Below are positions 1-9,600 of a stretch of 64,000 nucleotides of DNA, piece after piece. The DNA comes from Pandoraea oxalativorans. Its GTDB lineage: Bacteria > Pseudomonadota > Gammaproteobacteria > Burkholderiales > Burkholderiaceae. The position numbers and the translations under genes are program-made. The stretch spans positions 2,976,001-3,040,000 of the forward strand of contig NZ_CP011253.3 of NCBI RefSeq assembly GCF_000972785.3, given 5' to 3'. Numbering within the stretch: position 1 is the first letter of the stretch; the number at the start of each line of letters is the position of its first letter. The notes beneath the pieces were generated by a model. The model did no database searches. It was not told where the DNA came from and worked only from the letters and a program-made list of their open reading frames with translations.

Positions 1-290
1 AAGTGACGCCAGCGCAGGGCGTCAAGCGAGCCGTAGCGTTGCAGCGAACGACGCGTAATGACAAAGCCGGAAATCACGAAGAAAACGAACACGGCTTCGT
101 AACCGTTGAAACTGATGCCCTTGACGATGCGCTCGGGCAACACGTCGCCCAGCAAACTCGGGCCGAGCGGCAGACGAAACTTCAGGGCGAGGTGGTGAAC
201 GACGACGAACAGAATGGACAAGCCGCGCAGCAGGTCGATGCCGTCGTTGCGCGTGCGCAGCGCAGGCGCTTGCGCCGGGGGGAAAGCCAT
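1..290 (-). CDS. Acyltransferase 3 family membrane protein (partial, N-terminus only)
   Basis: About 96 N-terminal codons are present and the rest lies beyond the left edge. The reading MAFPPAQAP...GIDLLRGLSILFVVVHHL then NGYEAVFVFFVISGFVITRRS is the hallmark start of the acyltransferase_3 (OafA/YrhL) family: an R-G-hydrophobic first helix containing the catalytic-type His, then the F-F-V-I-S-G-F second helix. These inner-membrane enzymes O-acylate surface polysaccharides or other glycans; the substrate cannot be inferred here. The start is supported by a GGAG eight bases upstream. The gene is divergent from the PAP2 gene across 275 bp, so the two probably have separate promoters in that gap. 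The family call is firm and the substrate unknown. Confidence 0.8.
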   Translation of the reverse strand, partial: MAFPPAQAPALRTRNDGIDLLRGLSILFVVVHHLALKFRLPLGPSLLGDVLPERIVKGISFNGYEAVFVFFVISGFVITRRSLQRYGSLDALRWRH

Positions 291-565
291 GAAAACTCCG
301 GAAGGTGTGCGGGGGGTCACACCGCAGACATCGTACTATGCCGCTGTCCCGGTGACACCCCGTCGAATTCGACGGGGATGTCGGGCGCCTATTACCGTGT
401 GACGAACCGGCCCCGTCGGTCGAACAAACCGCCGCCGGCGCTGTCCGATGCGTTTCGATACGCAAGATCGCGCCGCCACACGACAATGTGGTTTCGTCAT
501 GGCGGCACGCGTAAGATAGCGCTTTCGCCCGGGGCGCCCTGCTCCCGGGCCGTCATTCGGCAGTC

Positions 566-1255
566 ATGTCTAACTTCTGGATCACCATTACCGATTTCGG
601 TAGCGCCGCCGTCACGGTGCCGCTGGCCGCTGCCCTCATCCTCTGGTTGCTTTGTGCACGCGCATGGCACGCCGCCTTCGCCTGGATTGCGCTGTTTGGC
701 GCGGGCTCGCTCGTCGTGGCCGTCTCGAAGGTCATGTTCCTCGGCTGGGGACTCGGCGTTCGCGAAATCGATTTCACCGGCGTGAGCGGCCATACGTTTT
801 TTGCCGCGACCGTCTACCCGGTCATCGCGTGGTTACTGCTGAGCAAGCTGCCATGGCCGTGGCGGGCGCTCGGCACGGCGGTGGCCGCTGCCGGGAGCGT
901 CGCCGTGGGCGTCTCACGGGTTGCGCTGTCGGCGCATTCGGTCTCGGAGTCGATTGCGGGCTGTATCGTCGGCTTCTCCGTCTGCACGGCATTCGCGTGG
1001 TACACGCGCGGCGACGCTGCGCCCAAGCTGAAGACGCTGCCGATGGCCGCGAGTCTGTTCGTGCTCATGATGTGGCTGCACGGCGAGAGTGTGCCGACGC
1101 AACGCTGGATCACCGACATCGCGCTGATCATGTCGGGCCGCGAGCAGCCTTTCAAGCGCTATAGCTGGCTCGCGCGCAAGCCCGTGCCCACCCCGGCAAT
1201 ACCGGTGACGCCGGTGCTTCCCACGCCGGGGGCCAGTCCCGCGCCGGTGCGCTAG
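566..1255 (+). CDS. PAP2-superfamily membrane phosphatase
   Basis: 229 residues with several hydrophobic helices, typical of PAP2 (type 2 phosphatidic acid phosphatase) membrane proteins acting on lipid phosphates such as phosphatidate or undecaprenyl pyrophosphate. The central SGH signature (GVSGHTFF, about residue 78) and the SR-x5-H signature (SRVALSAH, about residue 118) are both visible. Two departures from the consensus: the Lys of motif 1 (KVMFLGWG) is not followed by the usual Arg-Pro, and the last catalytic-triad position is Glu (H-SVS-E) where Asp is canonical. The C-terminal tail is Pro/Val/Thr rich. It stands alone between the divergent acyltransferase and phaC. It may be an active phosphatase with a relaxed motif or a diverged member. 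Confidence 0.75.
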   Translation: MSNFWITITDFGSAAVTVPLAAALILWLLCARAWHAAFAWIALFGAGSLVVAVSKVMFLGWGLGVREIDFTGVSGHTFFAATVYPVIAWLLLSKLPWPWRALGTAVAAAGSVAVGVSRVALSAHSVSESIAGCIVGFSVCTAFAWYTRGDAAPKLKTLPMAASLFVLMMWLHGESVPTQRWITDIALIMSGREQPFKRYSWLARKPVPTPAIPVTPVLPTPGASPAPVR

Positions 1256-1366
1256 GCGGTCGCTGCGCGCGGACGCAACTTGTCTCAGATCAGAGTAGTC
1301 ATACGTGGCGTGCGTTATATTCAGTGAAACGCGCGACCCACGTCGTGCGAACGAACGGAGTCCGCC

Positions 1367-3421
1367 ATGCCTGCTCGCAGTGACAAGACGTCCCGCTCTG
1401 CAACTTCCCGATCCAACAAGTCCCGGACCACGGCGCAAGTGTCGCCACCACTGGGGTCGTCCACCGCCTCGAGGTCTCGCGGCGCACCCAAGACAGCCCG
1501 CCCGCCCTCGCGTCGCACGGTGCCTCAGGGGGCGACGGCCGGTGAAACGGCCGGAACAATGGCCGGAACAACGGCCGATCCCTCGGTGACGCACAAGGCC
1601 AAACCAGCCACGCCCGAGTCGACACCGTCGGAAGCCCTCTCGCCCGCCTCATCGCCTTCGGCCACACCCTTCACCTCGTTCACCGATCATCTCGACCGTG
1701 CCGCAATGGCGACGACTGCCCGTTTCACCGGCAACGTCTCGCCCGCCGCCGTCGCCCTCGCATGGGCCGACTGGGCCATGCACGCGGCGACCGCGCCCGG
1801 CCATCAGTTGAACGTGTTCAAAGCATTTGCCGCCATCGACAAGCCAGCAAGACCCGATGCCGCGAACGCCGGTGCTCAGCACGAGGCCGACCGGCGCTTT
1901 CGTGGTCCCTCATGGGACAAGCCGCCGTTTTCCTGGTGGCGCGAGCGATTCCTGCGCACGCAGGCATTTGTCGACGAGATGACCGGCGAGATTCCCGGGG
2001 TCGACCCACACCATCGCGACGTCGTGCGGTTCATGGCGCGGCAGTGGCTCGACGTTTTTTCGCCCAGCAATCAATGGTGGGCGAACCCCGAAGTCCTCTC
2101 GTCGATTCGCGAGACGCAGGGGCAGAACCTCGTCAAAGGGGCACAACGCTGGTGGTCGGATCTGCGCGATATGGCGGCAGGCAACGCCCCGGGCGCAGGC
2201 CCCGAGGCGTGCAAGGCGTTTCGCGTCGGACACGAAATCGCCGCCACGCCGGGCAAGGTCGTCTATCGGAACGCGTTCTTCGAACTTCTGCAGTACGCGC
2301 CTGCGCAGGCGCAGACCTGGCGTGAACCCATTCTGATCGTGCCGTCGTGGCTGCTCAAGTACTACATCCTCGATCTGGAAGCGCAGCATTCGCTGGTGGC
2401 CTATCTGGTATCGCAGGGCCATAGCGTCTTCATGATCTCGTGGCATAACCCGGGCCCGGAAGACCGTGACCGGGGCCTCGAAGACTATCTGGAATCGGGT
2501 CTGTTGACGGCCTTGCGCGAAGTGCGTCGCATGACCGGCAACGTGCCCGTCCATGCCTGCGGCTACTGTCTCGGCGGCACCCTGCTCGCCATCGCTGCGG
2601 CGACGCTCGCGCGTCAATCGGGGTCAGCCGGTCCGTCAGCGCAAACGAAGCGCAAGGCGGACGATGTCGGCATGCTCGCCAGCGTCACATTGCTCGCCGC
2701 GCAAACGGACTTCAGCGAACCGGGAGAGTTGGGCCTGTTCATCGACGCGAGTCAGGTGGCGTATCTCGAAGCGATGATGTGGCGGCAGGGATTCATCGGC
2801 GGGGAGCAACTTGCAGGCACTTTCCAACTGCTCAATTCGCGCGACTTGATCTGGTCACGCCTCATGCACGATTACCTGCTCGGCGAACCGGCACAGACGA
2901 CCGACTTCACCGTCTGGAACGCCGATACCACGCGCATTCCCGCACGCCTGCACAGTGAATGTCTGCGCGAACTGTATCTGAACAACGCGCTGGCGACGGG
3001 CACACTCAAAATCGGCGGGCAACCGGTGGCGCTCTCGGATATTCGTGTACCGATGTTCGTCGTGGCGACCGAGCGCGATCACATTTCTCCGTGGCGCTCG
3101 GTCTACAAGATGCATCTGCTGAACCCCGGCGATCTGACGTTCGCGCTCGTCTCGGGCGGACACAACGTGGGGGTGGTGTGCGAGCCGGGACATGCGCGCA
3201 GCCATCACCGGGTCGCCACGCGCGCGGCCGGTTCGGCCTATCGCGACCCGGACGAATGGTTCGGCGCGACACCCGCTATGCAAAGCTCATGGTGGCCCGC
3301 ATGGCAGGCGTGGCTGTTGGCGCAAGGCAAACACGGGGGCCGCGACAAACCTGTCGCAGCCCCCTGGCCGCCAACGACCTCGCTCGGCGACGCGCCCGGG
3401 ACTTACGTGCTCGAACGCTGA
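1367..3421 (+). CDS. phaC: Class I poly(3-hydroxyalkanoate) synthase PhaC
   Basis: Polymerises (R)-3-hydroxyacyl-CoA into PHA on the surface of cytoplasmic granules. The 684 residues contain a PHBC_N-type segment (about 118-152, SPAAVALAWADW) and the alpha/beta-hydrolase domain, with nucleophile Cys401 in the lipase-like box GYCLGG, Asp571 (ATERDHISPW) and His599 (SGGHN), so the triad is complete. The first ~105 residues are Ser/Thr/Ala/Pro rich and probably disordered. They make the protein about 90 residues longer than the usual ~590. Start ATG has GGAG eight bases upstream. The 3' end overlaps the end of the convergent phasin gene by 19 bp, and phaB follows the same strand as the phasin. 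No phaA is in the window. Confidence 0.93.
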   Translation: MPARSDKTSRSATSRSNKSRTTAQVSPPLGSSTASRSRGAPKTARPPSRRTVPQGATAGETAGTMAGTTADPSVTHKAKPATPESTPSEALSPASSPSATPFTSFTDHLDRAAMATTARFTGNVSPAAVALAWADWAMHAATAPGHQLNVFKAFAAIDKPARPDAANAGAQHEADRRFRGPSWDKPPFSWWRERFLRTQAFVDEMTGEIPGVDPHHRDVVRFMARQWLDVFSPSNQWWANPEVLSSIRETQGQNLVKGAQRWWSDLRDMAAGNAPGAGPEACKAFRVGHEIAATPGKVVYRNAFFELLQYAPAQAQTWREPILIVPSWLLKYYILDLEAQHSLVAYLVSQGHSVFMISWHNPGPEDRDRGLEDYLESGLLTALREVRRMTGNVPVHACGYCLGGTLLAIAAATLARQSGSAGPSAQTKRKADDVGMLASVTLLAAQTDFSEPGELGLFIDASQVAYLEAMMWRQGFIGGEQLAGTFQLLNSRDLIWSRLMHDYLLGEPAQTTDFTVWNADTTRIPARLHSECLRELYLNNALATGTLKIGGQPVALSDIRVPMFVVATERDHISPWRSVYKMHLLNPGDLTFALVSGGHNVGVVCEPGHARSHHRVATRAAGSAYRDPDEWFGATPAMQSSWWPAWQAWLLAQGKHGGRDKPVAAPWPPTTSLGDAPGTYVLER

Positions 3422-3990
3422 GCGTGGCCGCCGCGCTTGGGCGGCACGCGCCCGTTAAGCGGCGACTGCTGCGATACCGCGGCTTCGGTCGCCTGGACGG
3501 CTTCCGTCGACATGCGACGCCACGCATCCATCGTGCCCTGCGTCGCTTCGTTGAATGCCTGGAACCACTTCTGCAACGGCGCTTCGGCTGCCTGCGTCGC
3601 CGCACCTGCGGCCGTGCCCGCACCGATCAGATCGGGCAACGTCATTGCGCCAGCCATGCCGTGCTGCAACTCCTCGCCCGTCTTGCGACAATGCTCGGCC
3701 CAGAGCAACTGGTTGTTCGCGCATACGGCCAGCCACTCGCGCCAGAACTCGTTCTGCTGAGCGAGCTGACCGTTAAGCAGTTGCAGTTGGGCGGTCAGCA
3801 GGCCATTGAAGTCTTTCGCGCCGCCCAGCGATTTGGCGGCTTCCGAATGGGCTTTGAGCAATTCGCCGTCGCGCTCGACTTGCAACTGGTGCGTGCGTTG
3901 CGCGGCTTCGAGCAGAATCCCATAAGCACCCAGTGCGCTCGCCGTGCCCAGTTTGACCAGCGTCAGTGCCGGATTCGTTTCCTTTGACAT
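3403..3990 (-). CDS. phaP: Phasin family protein (PHA granule coat)
   Basis: 195 residues, largely amphipathic helix, beginning MSKETNPALTLVKLG. The family binds the surface of PHA granules and controls their size and number. The Ala/Leu/Gln-rich helical sequence with conserved aromatic positions (NEFWREWLAVC, LQKWFQAFNEAT) and its place between phaC and phaB support the call. I chose ATG at 3990 because AGGAG lies seven bases upstream. A TTG two codons earlier is too close to that site. The C-terminus (GRVPPKRGGHAQRSST) is basic and overlaps the 3' end of phaC on the other strand. It is transcribed leftward after phaB with about 42 bp between them, so phaB-phaP is likely one transcript. Confidence 0.85.
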   Translation of the reverse strand: MSKETNPALTLVKLGTASALGAYGILLEAAQRTHQLQVERDGELLKAHSEAAKSLGGAKDFNGLLTAQLQLLNGQLAQQNEFWREWLAVCANNQLLWAEHCRKTGEELQHGMAGAMTLPDLIGAGTAAGAATQAAEAPLQKWFQAFNEATQGTMDAWRRMSTEAVQATEAAVSQQSPLNGRVPPKRGGHAQRSST

Positions 3991-4032
3991 CGTCAATCTC
4001 CTAAGTCAGTAGTTTTGATGCGTCGCTGCACG

Positions 4033-4776
4033 TCACTCCATATGCATGCCGCCATTGATGGCGAGGTTGCTGCCGGTGATGAAACCTGCGTCGTCCGACA
4101 CAAGAAAGGCGACGAGCGCAGCCACTTCGTCGGGACGACCGAGTCGGCCGACCGGAATCTGCGGAAGAATGCGCGATTCGAGCACATCTTGCGGCACGGC
4201 CGTGACCATCTTCGTCGCGAGATAGCCGGGCGAGATCGTATTGACCGTCACGCCCGATTTGGCGACTTCCAGCGCGAGCGCCTTGGTGAAGCCATGCATC
4301 CCCGCCTTGGCGGCCGCATAGTTCGCCTGCCCGAATGCGCCGCGACTGCCATTGACCGAGGAGATGTTGACGATGCGTCCCCAGCCACGCGCGACCATGC
4401 CGCCAAAAAGCGGTCGGGTCATATTGAAAACGCTATCCAGATTCGTGCGCAATACCGACTGCCAGTCTTCGGCCGTCATCTTGCGCAGGGTGGCATCGCG
4501 CGTAATCCCCGCATTGTTGATGAGAATGTCCACCGGACCGGCGTCCGATTCGACGGCTTTCGCACAAGCCTCGCAGGACGCGAAGTCGGCAACGTCGACA
4601 CGATAAGCGGCGAAGTCACGGCCTGTCGCGCGCATGCGCTCGACCCATCCTTCGCAATCGTGATTTTGGGGTGAGCAGGTGACCGCAACGCGGTACCCGG
4701 CATCGGCAAGACGCAGGCTGATCGCCTCGCCCAAACCGCCCATGCCACCTGTCACCAATGCTGTTCGTGTTGTCAT
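4033..4776 (-). CDS. phaB: Acetoacetyl-CoA reductase PhaB (SDR family)
   Basis: 247-residue short-chain dehydrogenase/reductase, the length of PhaB, which reduces acetoacetyl-CoA to (R)-3-hydroxybutyryl-CoA with NADPH to feed PhaC. Visible motifs: TGGMGGLG cofactor loop at residues 8-15, NNAG, and the catalytic Ser-Tyr-Lys (ISSVNG...NYAAAKAG). The C-terminal SNLAINGGMHME resembles PhaB proteins closely. ATG at 4776 gives the standard N-terminus MTTRTALVTGG. The frame stays open upstream but reads as non-coding. First gene of a leftward phaB-phaP pair. A 7-bp-arm dyad lies about 106 bp upstream. A related SDR such as FabG is possible, but the PHA context favours PhaB. Confidence 0.92.
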   Translation of the reverse strand: MTTRTALVTGGMGGLGEAISLRLADAGYRVAVTCSPQNHDCEGWVERMRATGRDFAAYRVDVADFASCEACAKAVESDAGPVDILINNAGITRDATLRKMTAEDWQSVLRTNLDSVFNMTRPLFGGMVARGWGRIVNISSVNGSRGAFGQANYAAAKAGMHGFTKALALEVAKSGVTVNTISPGYLATKMVTAVPQDVLESRILPQIPVGRLGRPDEVAALVAFLVSDDAGFITGSNLAINGGMHME

Positions 4777-4881
4777 GGCTATCCGTCTCTGGTTAACGTC
4801 TGTCGTTAAACTTCGGATACATCCAGCATAGTCGCGAACGACCGACTTGCTGTGGCAATCGACACCCCGGCAAAGACTTCG

Positions 4882-4897
4882 CTTGACCCTGGTCAAG
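4882..4897. promoter_or_regulatory. Inverted repeat upstream of phaB
   Basis: CTTGACC-CT-GGTCAAG: two perfect 7-bp arms around a 2-bp centre, about 106 bp upstream of the phaB start. A candidate operator. No regulator can be assigned from sequence alone. Confidence 0.3.
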
Positions 4898-5123
4898 CCG
4901 CAGCACCACTCGGCGCCGTCAGCATCGGAAAACATGCTGCCGGCAGCGATCTCCTGTGCGGCGCTTGCTGTGAACTGCCGGGTGTCGACGCTGCGATGTC
5001 ACCAGTCATTGCAACTGGCCCGAGTGCGACTCGAAGCGCGCGACAACGTTCCTCGGTTGTGACAATTTGTCCCGGAGAGTAGCCTTTCAGACATGCGCGT
5101 CAGCACGCGTCGTCACCGCGTCG

Positions 5124-5135
5124 ATTGCATGCAAT
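5124..5135. promoter_or_regulatory. Perfect 12-bp palindrome upstream of the RND operon
   Basis: ATTGCATGCAAT is self-complementary over 12 bp and lies about 330 bp before the adaptor gene. It is a possible regulator-binding site, for instance for the operon's own TetR protein, though the distance is long and no second copy was noticed. Confidence 0.25.
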
Positions 5136-5467
5136 ATGACGACCTGCTGACACCACACTCGCGTATACGCTGGCGGGCACGCCTGTCAGGCATCGTACTC
5201 CAAAATAATTTGTTGGTTGGTCGTTCGCGCCTCAGCAACAACAATCCAATGACCCGCCCCTGTCGATAGTCATAGGGGCATGCGCCAAACGCTTTCATGG
5301 CCGTTGCAGCGCACCGGCAATCCATATATCATCGCCCGTAGATTTTTTCCGGATCGCGCGGAGACGGCCGTCCCCGGGGCGCACGCCGCCATTGCGATCA
5401 CGTCGTTGAAGTCGTCGTAACTCGTTGTTTTTCCTACCCGAATTCCTATTTTGTGGGTCACGAGCGC

Positions 5468-6676
5468 ATGATGTCCTTTCTACCTGATACCGCTCCCCGA
5501 CGTCGGCTCGTGCTGGCTGTCGCTACCACCGCCATTGCCGCCGCCGCATTAGCTGCGTGCTCGCGCAAGGCACCGCCGGAGCCGCCGCCCCGACCGGTCG
5601 TCGCAGTCGCCGCGAAGCTCACCGAACAAACGCCGATTGCATCGCTGCCCGCGCAGATCGAAGCGCGTTACACCACGCCACTGTCGTTCCGCGTGGCAGG
5701 CAAGATCGTCGACCGCTCGGTGCGCCTTGGCGACGCCGTCAAGGCAGGTCAGGTCGTCGCCAGACTCGACCCCGCCGATTTATCGAAGAATGCCGCCAGC
5801 GCCCGGGCGCAACTCGACGCCGCGCAGCATCAACTCGATTACGCGATGCAGACGGTCACCCGCGACCGCGCGCAGGCGCGCGAGAATCTGATCGCCCCCG
5901 CGCAGCTCGAACAGTCCGAGAACGCGTATGCCAGCGCCCTCGCACAGCGCAATCAGGCCACACAACAAGCCGCCCTAGCCGGCGATCAGTTGAGTTACGG
6001 CAATCTCAAGGCGGACCGTGACGGCGTCATCACGGCGGAGCAGGCGGACACCGGACAGAACGTCAGCGCCGGCCAGCCGGTGTATCAACTGGCCTGGACG
6101 GGTGACGTCGACGTCATTGCCGACGTTCCCGAAGTCGCGCTCGGCGCGTTCCGCATCGGGCAGACGGCCACCGTTTCTCTCCCGGCGATTCCGGGCAAGA
6201 CGTGGCAGGCACGCGTGCGCGAAATCTCGCCCGCCGCCGATCCGATGAGCCGCACGTATCGCGCGAAGCTTTCGCTTCTGTCGCCCGGCAACGAGGTCAA
6301 ACTCGGCATGACGGCGAACGTCGCCTTCGCTCAGCCGCTGCCGACGGGCGCTGCCCCCGCCGCGAATGCGTCCGCACCGGCTGCGGCATCCGGCGCGACG
6401 GCCGCCAACGTCGCTGCGCTCAACACGCAACCCATCACGTTGCCCTCCACCGCACTCTTCCATGATGGCAATCAACCCGCCGTGTGGGTGGTCAAGCAGG
6501 ACGACACGCTCGCGCTGCGTCGTGTGACCATCGTTCGCTACGGCGAGCGCACCGTCACGGTCGCGGGTGGCATCGAGCCCGGCGAGCGCATCGTGTGGCA
6601 AGGCGTGCACACCGTGACCGCCGGTCAGAAAGTGCGCGTGGTCGCGCCGCTGCATCCTGAGGACTTCGCGTCATGA
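5468..6676 (+). CDS. RND efflux periplasmic adaptor (membrane fusion lipoprotein)
   Basis: About 402 residues. It bridges the inner-membrane pump and outer-membrane channel of a tripartite drug/metabolite exporter. The N-terminus has a signal sequence ending in the lipobox LAACS, so it should be lipid-anchored. The barrel-sandwich halves are visible (SLPAQIEARYTTPLSFRVAG and GNLKADRDGVI), flanking a helical hairpin (residues ~95-165, Ala/Gln rich), followed by the beta-barrel and membrane-proximal domains. Start is uncertain: tandem ATGs at 5468 and 5471 fit best, with GTG at 5453 an alternative; none has a strong ribosome-binding site. Its stop overlaps the pump start by ATGA, so it is the first gene of a four-gene operon. 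Confidence 0.88.
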   Translation: MMSFLPDTAPRRRLVLAVATTAIAAAALAACSRKAPPEPPPRPVVAVAAKLTEQTPIASLPAQIEARYTTPLSFRVAGKIVDRSVRLGDAVKAGQVVARLDPADLSKNAASARAQLDAAQHQLDYAMQTVTRDRAQARENLIAPAQLEQSENAYASALAQRNQATQQAALAGDQLSYGNLKADRDGVITAEQADTGQNVSAGQPVYQLAWTGDVDVIADVPEVALGAFRIGQTATVSLPAIPGKTWQARVREISPAADPMSRTYRAKLSLLSPGNEVKLGMTANVAFAQPLPTGAAPAANASAPAAASGATAANVAALNTQPITLPSTALFHDGNQPAVWVVKQDDTLALRRVTIVRYGERTVTVAGGIEPGERIVWQGVHTVTAGQKVRVVAPLHPEDFAS

Positions 6677-9600
6677 GCACGCAGGACGGGAAGCCGCCCG
6701 TACCCCAGGACCCGCAAACGGTTCCAGCCGCCTCCGCCGATGCGCCGAAGGACTATCGTCACGAAGAGGGGCACTTCAACCTCTCGGCGTGGGCGCTGCG
6801 TCACCGGTCGCTCGTGATCTTTTTGATCGCGATGGCGACGATCTTCGGCATTCTGGCCTACTCGCGTCTCGCGCAATCGGAGGATCCGCCGTTCACCTTC
6901 CGCGTGATGGTGATCCGCACGTTCTGGCCGGGCGCGACCGCCAAGCAGGTGCAGGAGCAAGTCACCGACCGGATTGCACGCAAGCTTCAGGAGATGCCCA
7001 ATATCGACTTCCAGCGCAGCTATTCGCGCCCCGGCGAGTCCTTGTTGTTCTTCTCGATGAAGGATTCCGCCCCGCCTGACGAGGTGCCCGAGGAGTGGTA
7101 TCAGGTTCGCAAGAAAGTCGGCGACATTGCCTACACGCTGCCGCCGGGCGTGCAGGGCCCATTCTTTAACGACGAATTCGGCGACGTCTACACGCACATC
7201 TTCACGCTTGAAGGCGACGGCTTCGGCCCCGCCCAGCTGCGCGACTATGCCGACGCGTTACGCACCGTGCTGTTGCGCGTCCCCGGCGTGGCGAAGGTCG
7301 ATTACTTCGGCGACCGGGATCAGCGCATTTACGTCGAAATCAGCAACACGCAACTCACCCGCCTCGGTATCTCGCCGAATCAGATTGCGCAGGCCGTCAA
7401 CGGCCAGAACGCGGTCTCGCCGGCCGGCACCATCGAAGCGCCGAACGATCGCGTGGTCGTGCGCCCAAGCGGTCAGTACCGCAATGTCGACGAACTCGCC
7501 GACACGCTCATCCGCGTGAACAATCGCACGTTCCGCCTCGGCGACATCGCGACGATCAAGCGGGGCTATGTCGATCCGCCCGTGTCGGAAATGCGCTTCG
7601 GCGGCAAGCCTGTACTCGGCATCGGTATCACGATGAAAAAGGGACAGGACGTCATCCACCTCGGCAAAGCGCTTGCGAACACGATGGGCGAGTTGCGCGC
7701 GCAGTTGCCCGCCGGGTTGAAGCTGACGGAAGTTGCGAGCATGACGCAGTCCGTGTCGCACTCGGTCGACGACTTTCTCGAAGCCGTGGCCGAAGCGGTC
7801 GCCATCGTGCTGGTCGTGAGCCTAGTCTCGCTAGGCTTCCGCACGGGGATGGTGGTGGTGATTTCGATTCCGGTCGTGCTCGCCGTCACGTCGCTGTTCA
7901 TGTACATCTTCGACATCGGGCTGCACAAAGTCTCTCTCGGCACGCTGATTCTCGCGCTCGGTCTGTTGGTGGACGATGCGATCATCGCCGTCGAAATGAT
8001 GGCGGTGAAGCTCGCACAAGGGTGGGATCGCAAGCGGGCCGCCGCGTTCGCGTACACCAGCACCGCGTTCCCGATGCTCACCGGCACGCTCGTGACCGTC
8101 TCCGGCTTCCTGCCGATCGCGCTCGCGAAGTCGAGTACCGGCGAATACACGCGTTCGATCTTCGAAGTCTCGGCGATTGCCCTGCTCGCGTCGTGGCTCG
8201 CGGCCGTGGTGCTCATTCCACTGCTCGGTTACAAGATGTTGCCGGAGCGTCCGCGCGAGGCGCATCACGGCGACGATCACGAACACGAGGTCTACGACAC
8301 GAAGTTCTACAACCGTCTGCGCGGTTGGCTCACGTGGTGCATCGAGCGCAAGTTCATCGTGCTCGTCATCACTGTCGTGCTGTTCCTGATCGCGATGGCA
8401 GGTTTCTCGCTCGTGCCGCAACAGTTCTTCCCAAGTTCCGACCGGCCTGAACTGATGGTGGACCTGCGCTTGCAGGAAGGCGCGTCGTATCAGGCCACGC
8501 TGCGCGAGACGGAGCGCCTCGAGAAGCTGCTCGAAGGCCGTAAGGAGATCGATCACACGGTGAGCTTCGTGGGCACCGGTGCGCCCCGCTTCTATCTGCC
8601 GCTCGACCAGCAACTGCCCACGCCGAACTTCGCGCAGCTCGTGATCACCGCCAAATCGGTGGAAGAGCGCGAGGCGCTCGCGCAGTGGCTCGAACCGAAG
8701 CTGCGTGAAACCATGCCGGGTGTACGCACCCGCCTGTCGCGTCTCGAGAACGGCCCGCCAGTCGGCTTCCCGGTGCAGTTCCGCGTGAGCGGCGACAACA
8801 TCGGCACCGTGCGCAAGATCTCCGAGCAAGTGGCGGACGTGATGCGCAATAACGGCGATACGGTCGACGTCCAGTTCGACTGGGACGAGCCGTCGCAACG
8901 CTCGGTGCGCTTCGAAGTGGATCAGCAGAAGGCCCGCGCATTGAACGTCAGTTCGTCGGACATCGCGAACTTCATCGCCATGACGCTGACGGGTTACGAC
9001 ATCAGTCAGTACCGCGAACGCGACAAGCTGATCGCGATCACGCTGCGCTCGCCGAAGGCCGAACGCGTGGACCCGGCGAAGCTCGCCACGCTGGCCATGC
9101 CCACGCCCAACGGCCCGGTGCCGCTCGCCACGCTCGGCCGTGTGGTGGACGAACTGGAGTATGGCGTGATCTGGGAGCGCGACCGTCAACCGACGATTAC
9201 CGTGCGCTCCGACGTGCGCGCCGGCAAGCAAGGCATCGACGTGACCGAAGCCGTCTACAAGAAGCTCGGCGATATCCGCAAGGCGCTGCCGGTCGGCTAT
9301 CGCATCGAGATCGGCGGATCGGTCGAAGAGTCGGGCAAAGGTCAGGCGTCGATCAACGCGCAAATGCCGATCATGGTGATCGCGGTGCTCACGCTGCTAA
9401 TGATTCAGTTGCAGAGCTTCGCACGCACCATGCTGGTCGTGCTGACCGCGCCGCTCGGCATGATCGGGGTCGTCGCCACACTGCTGCTGTTCGGCAAACC
9501 GTTCGGCTTCGTTGCGATGCTCGGTGTGATCGCCATGTTCGGGATCATCATGCGTAACTCGGTGATTCTGGTCGATCAGATCGAGCAGGACGTCTCGGCC

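Larger units (their letters stand above)
4777..5467. other. Long intergenic region between phaB and the RND operon
   Basis: 690 bp between two divergent transcription units, with no convincing gene: the short open frames have no good ribosome-binding site and no recognisable product. It should hold the promoters of phaB and of the efflux operon. Visible symmetric elements are CTTGACC-CT-GGTCAAG (4882-4897), the perfect palindrome ATTGCATGCAAT (5124-5135) and GCGTATACGC (5161-5170). The last 250 bp before the efflux operon are locally richer in A/T than the surroundings. The TetR regulator at the end of that operon would be expected to act somewhere here. Confidence 0.5.

Noticed and set aside
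7831..9363. A 510-codon open frame on the - strand opposite the RND pump
   Set aside because: Its composition (Arg/His/Glu repeats) is that of an antisense frame; the pump gene covers it fully.
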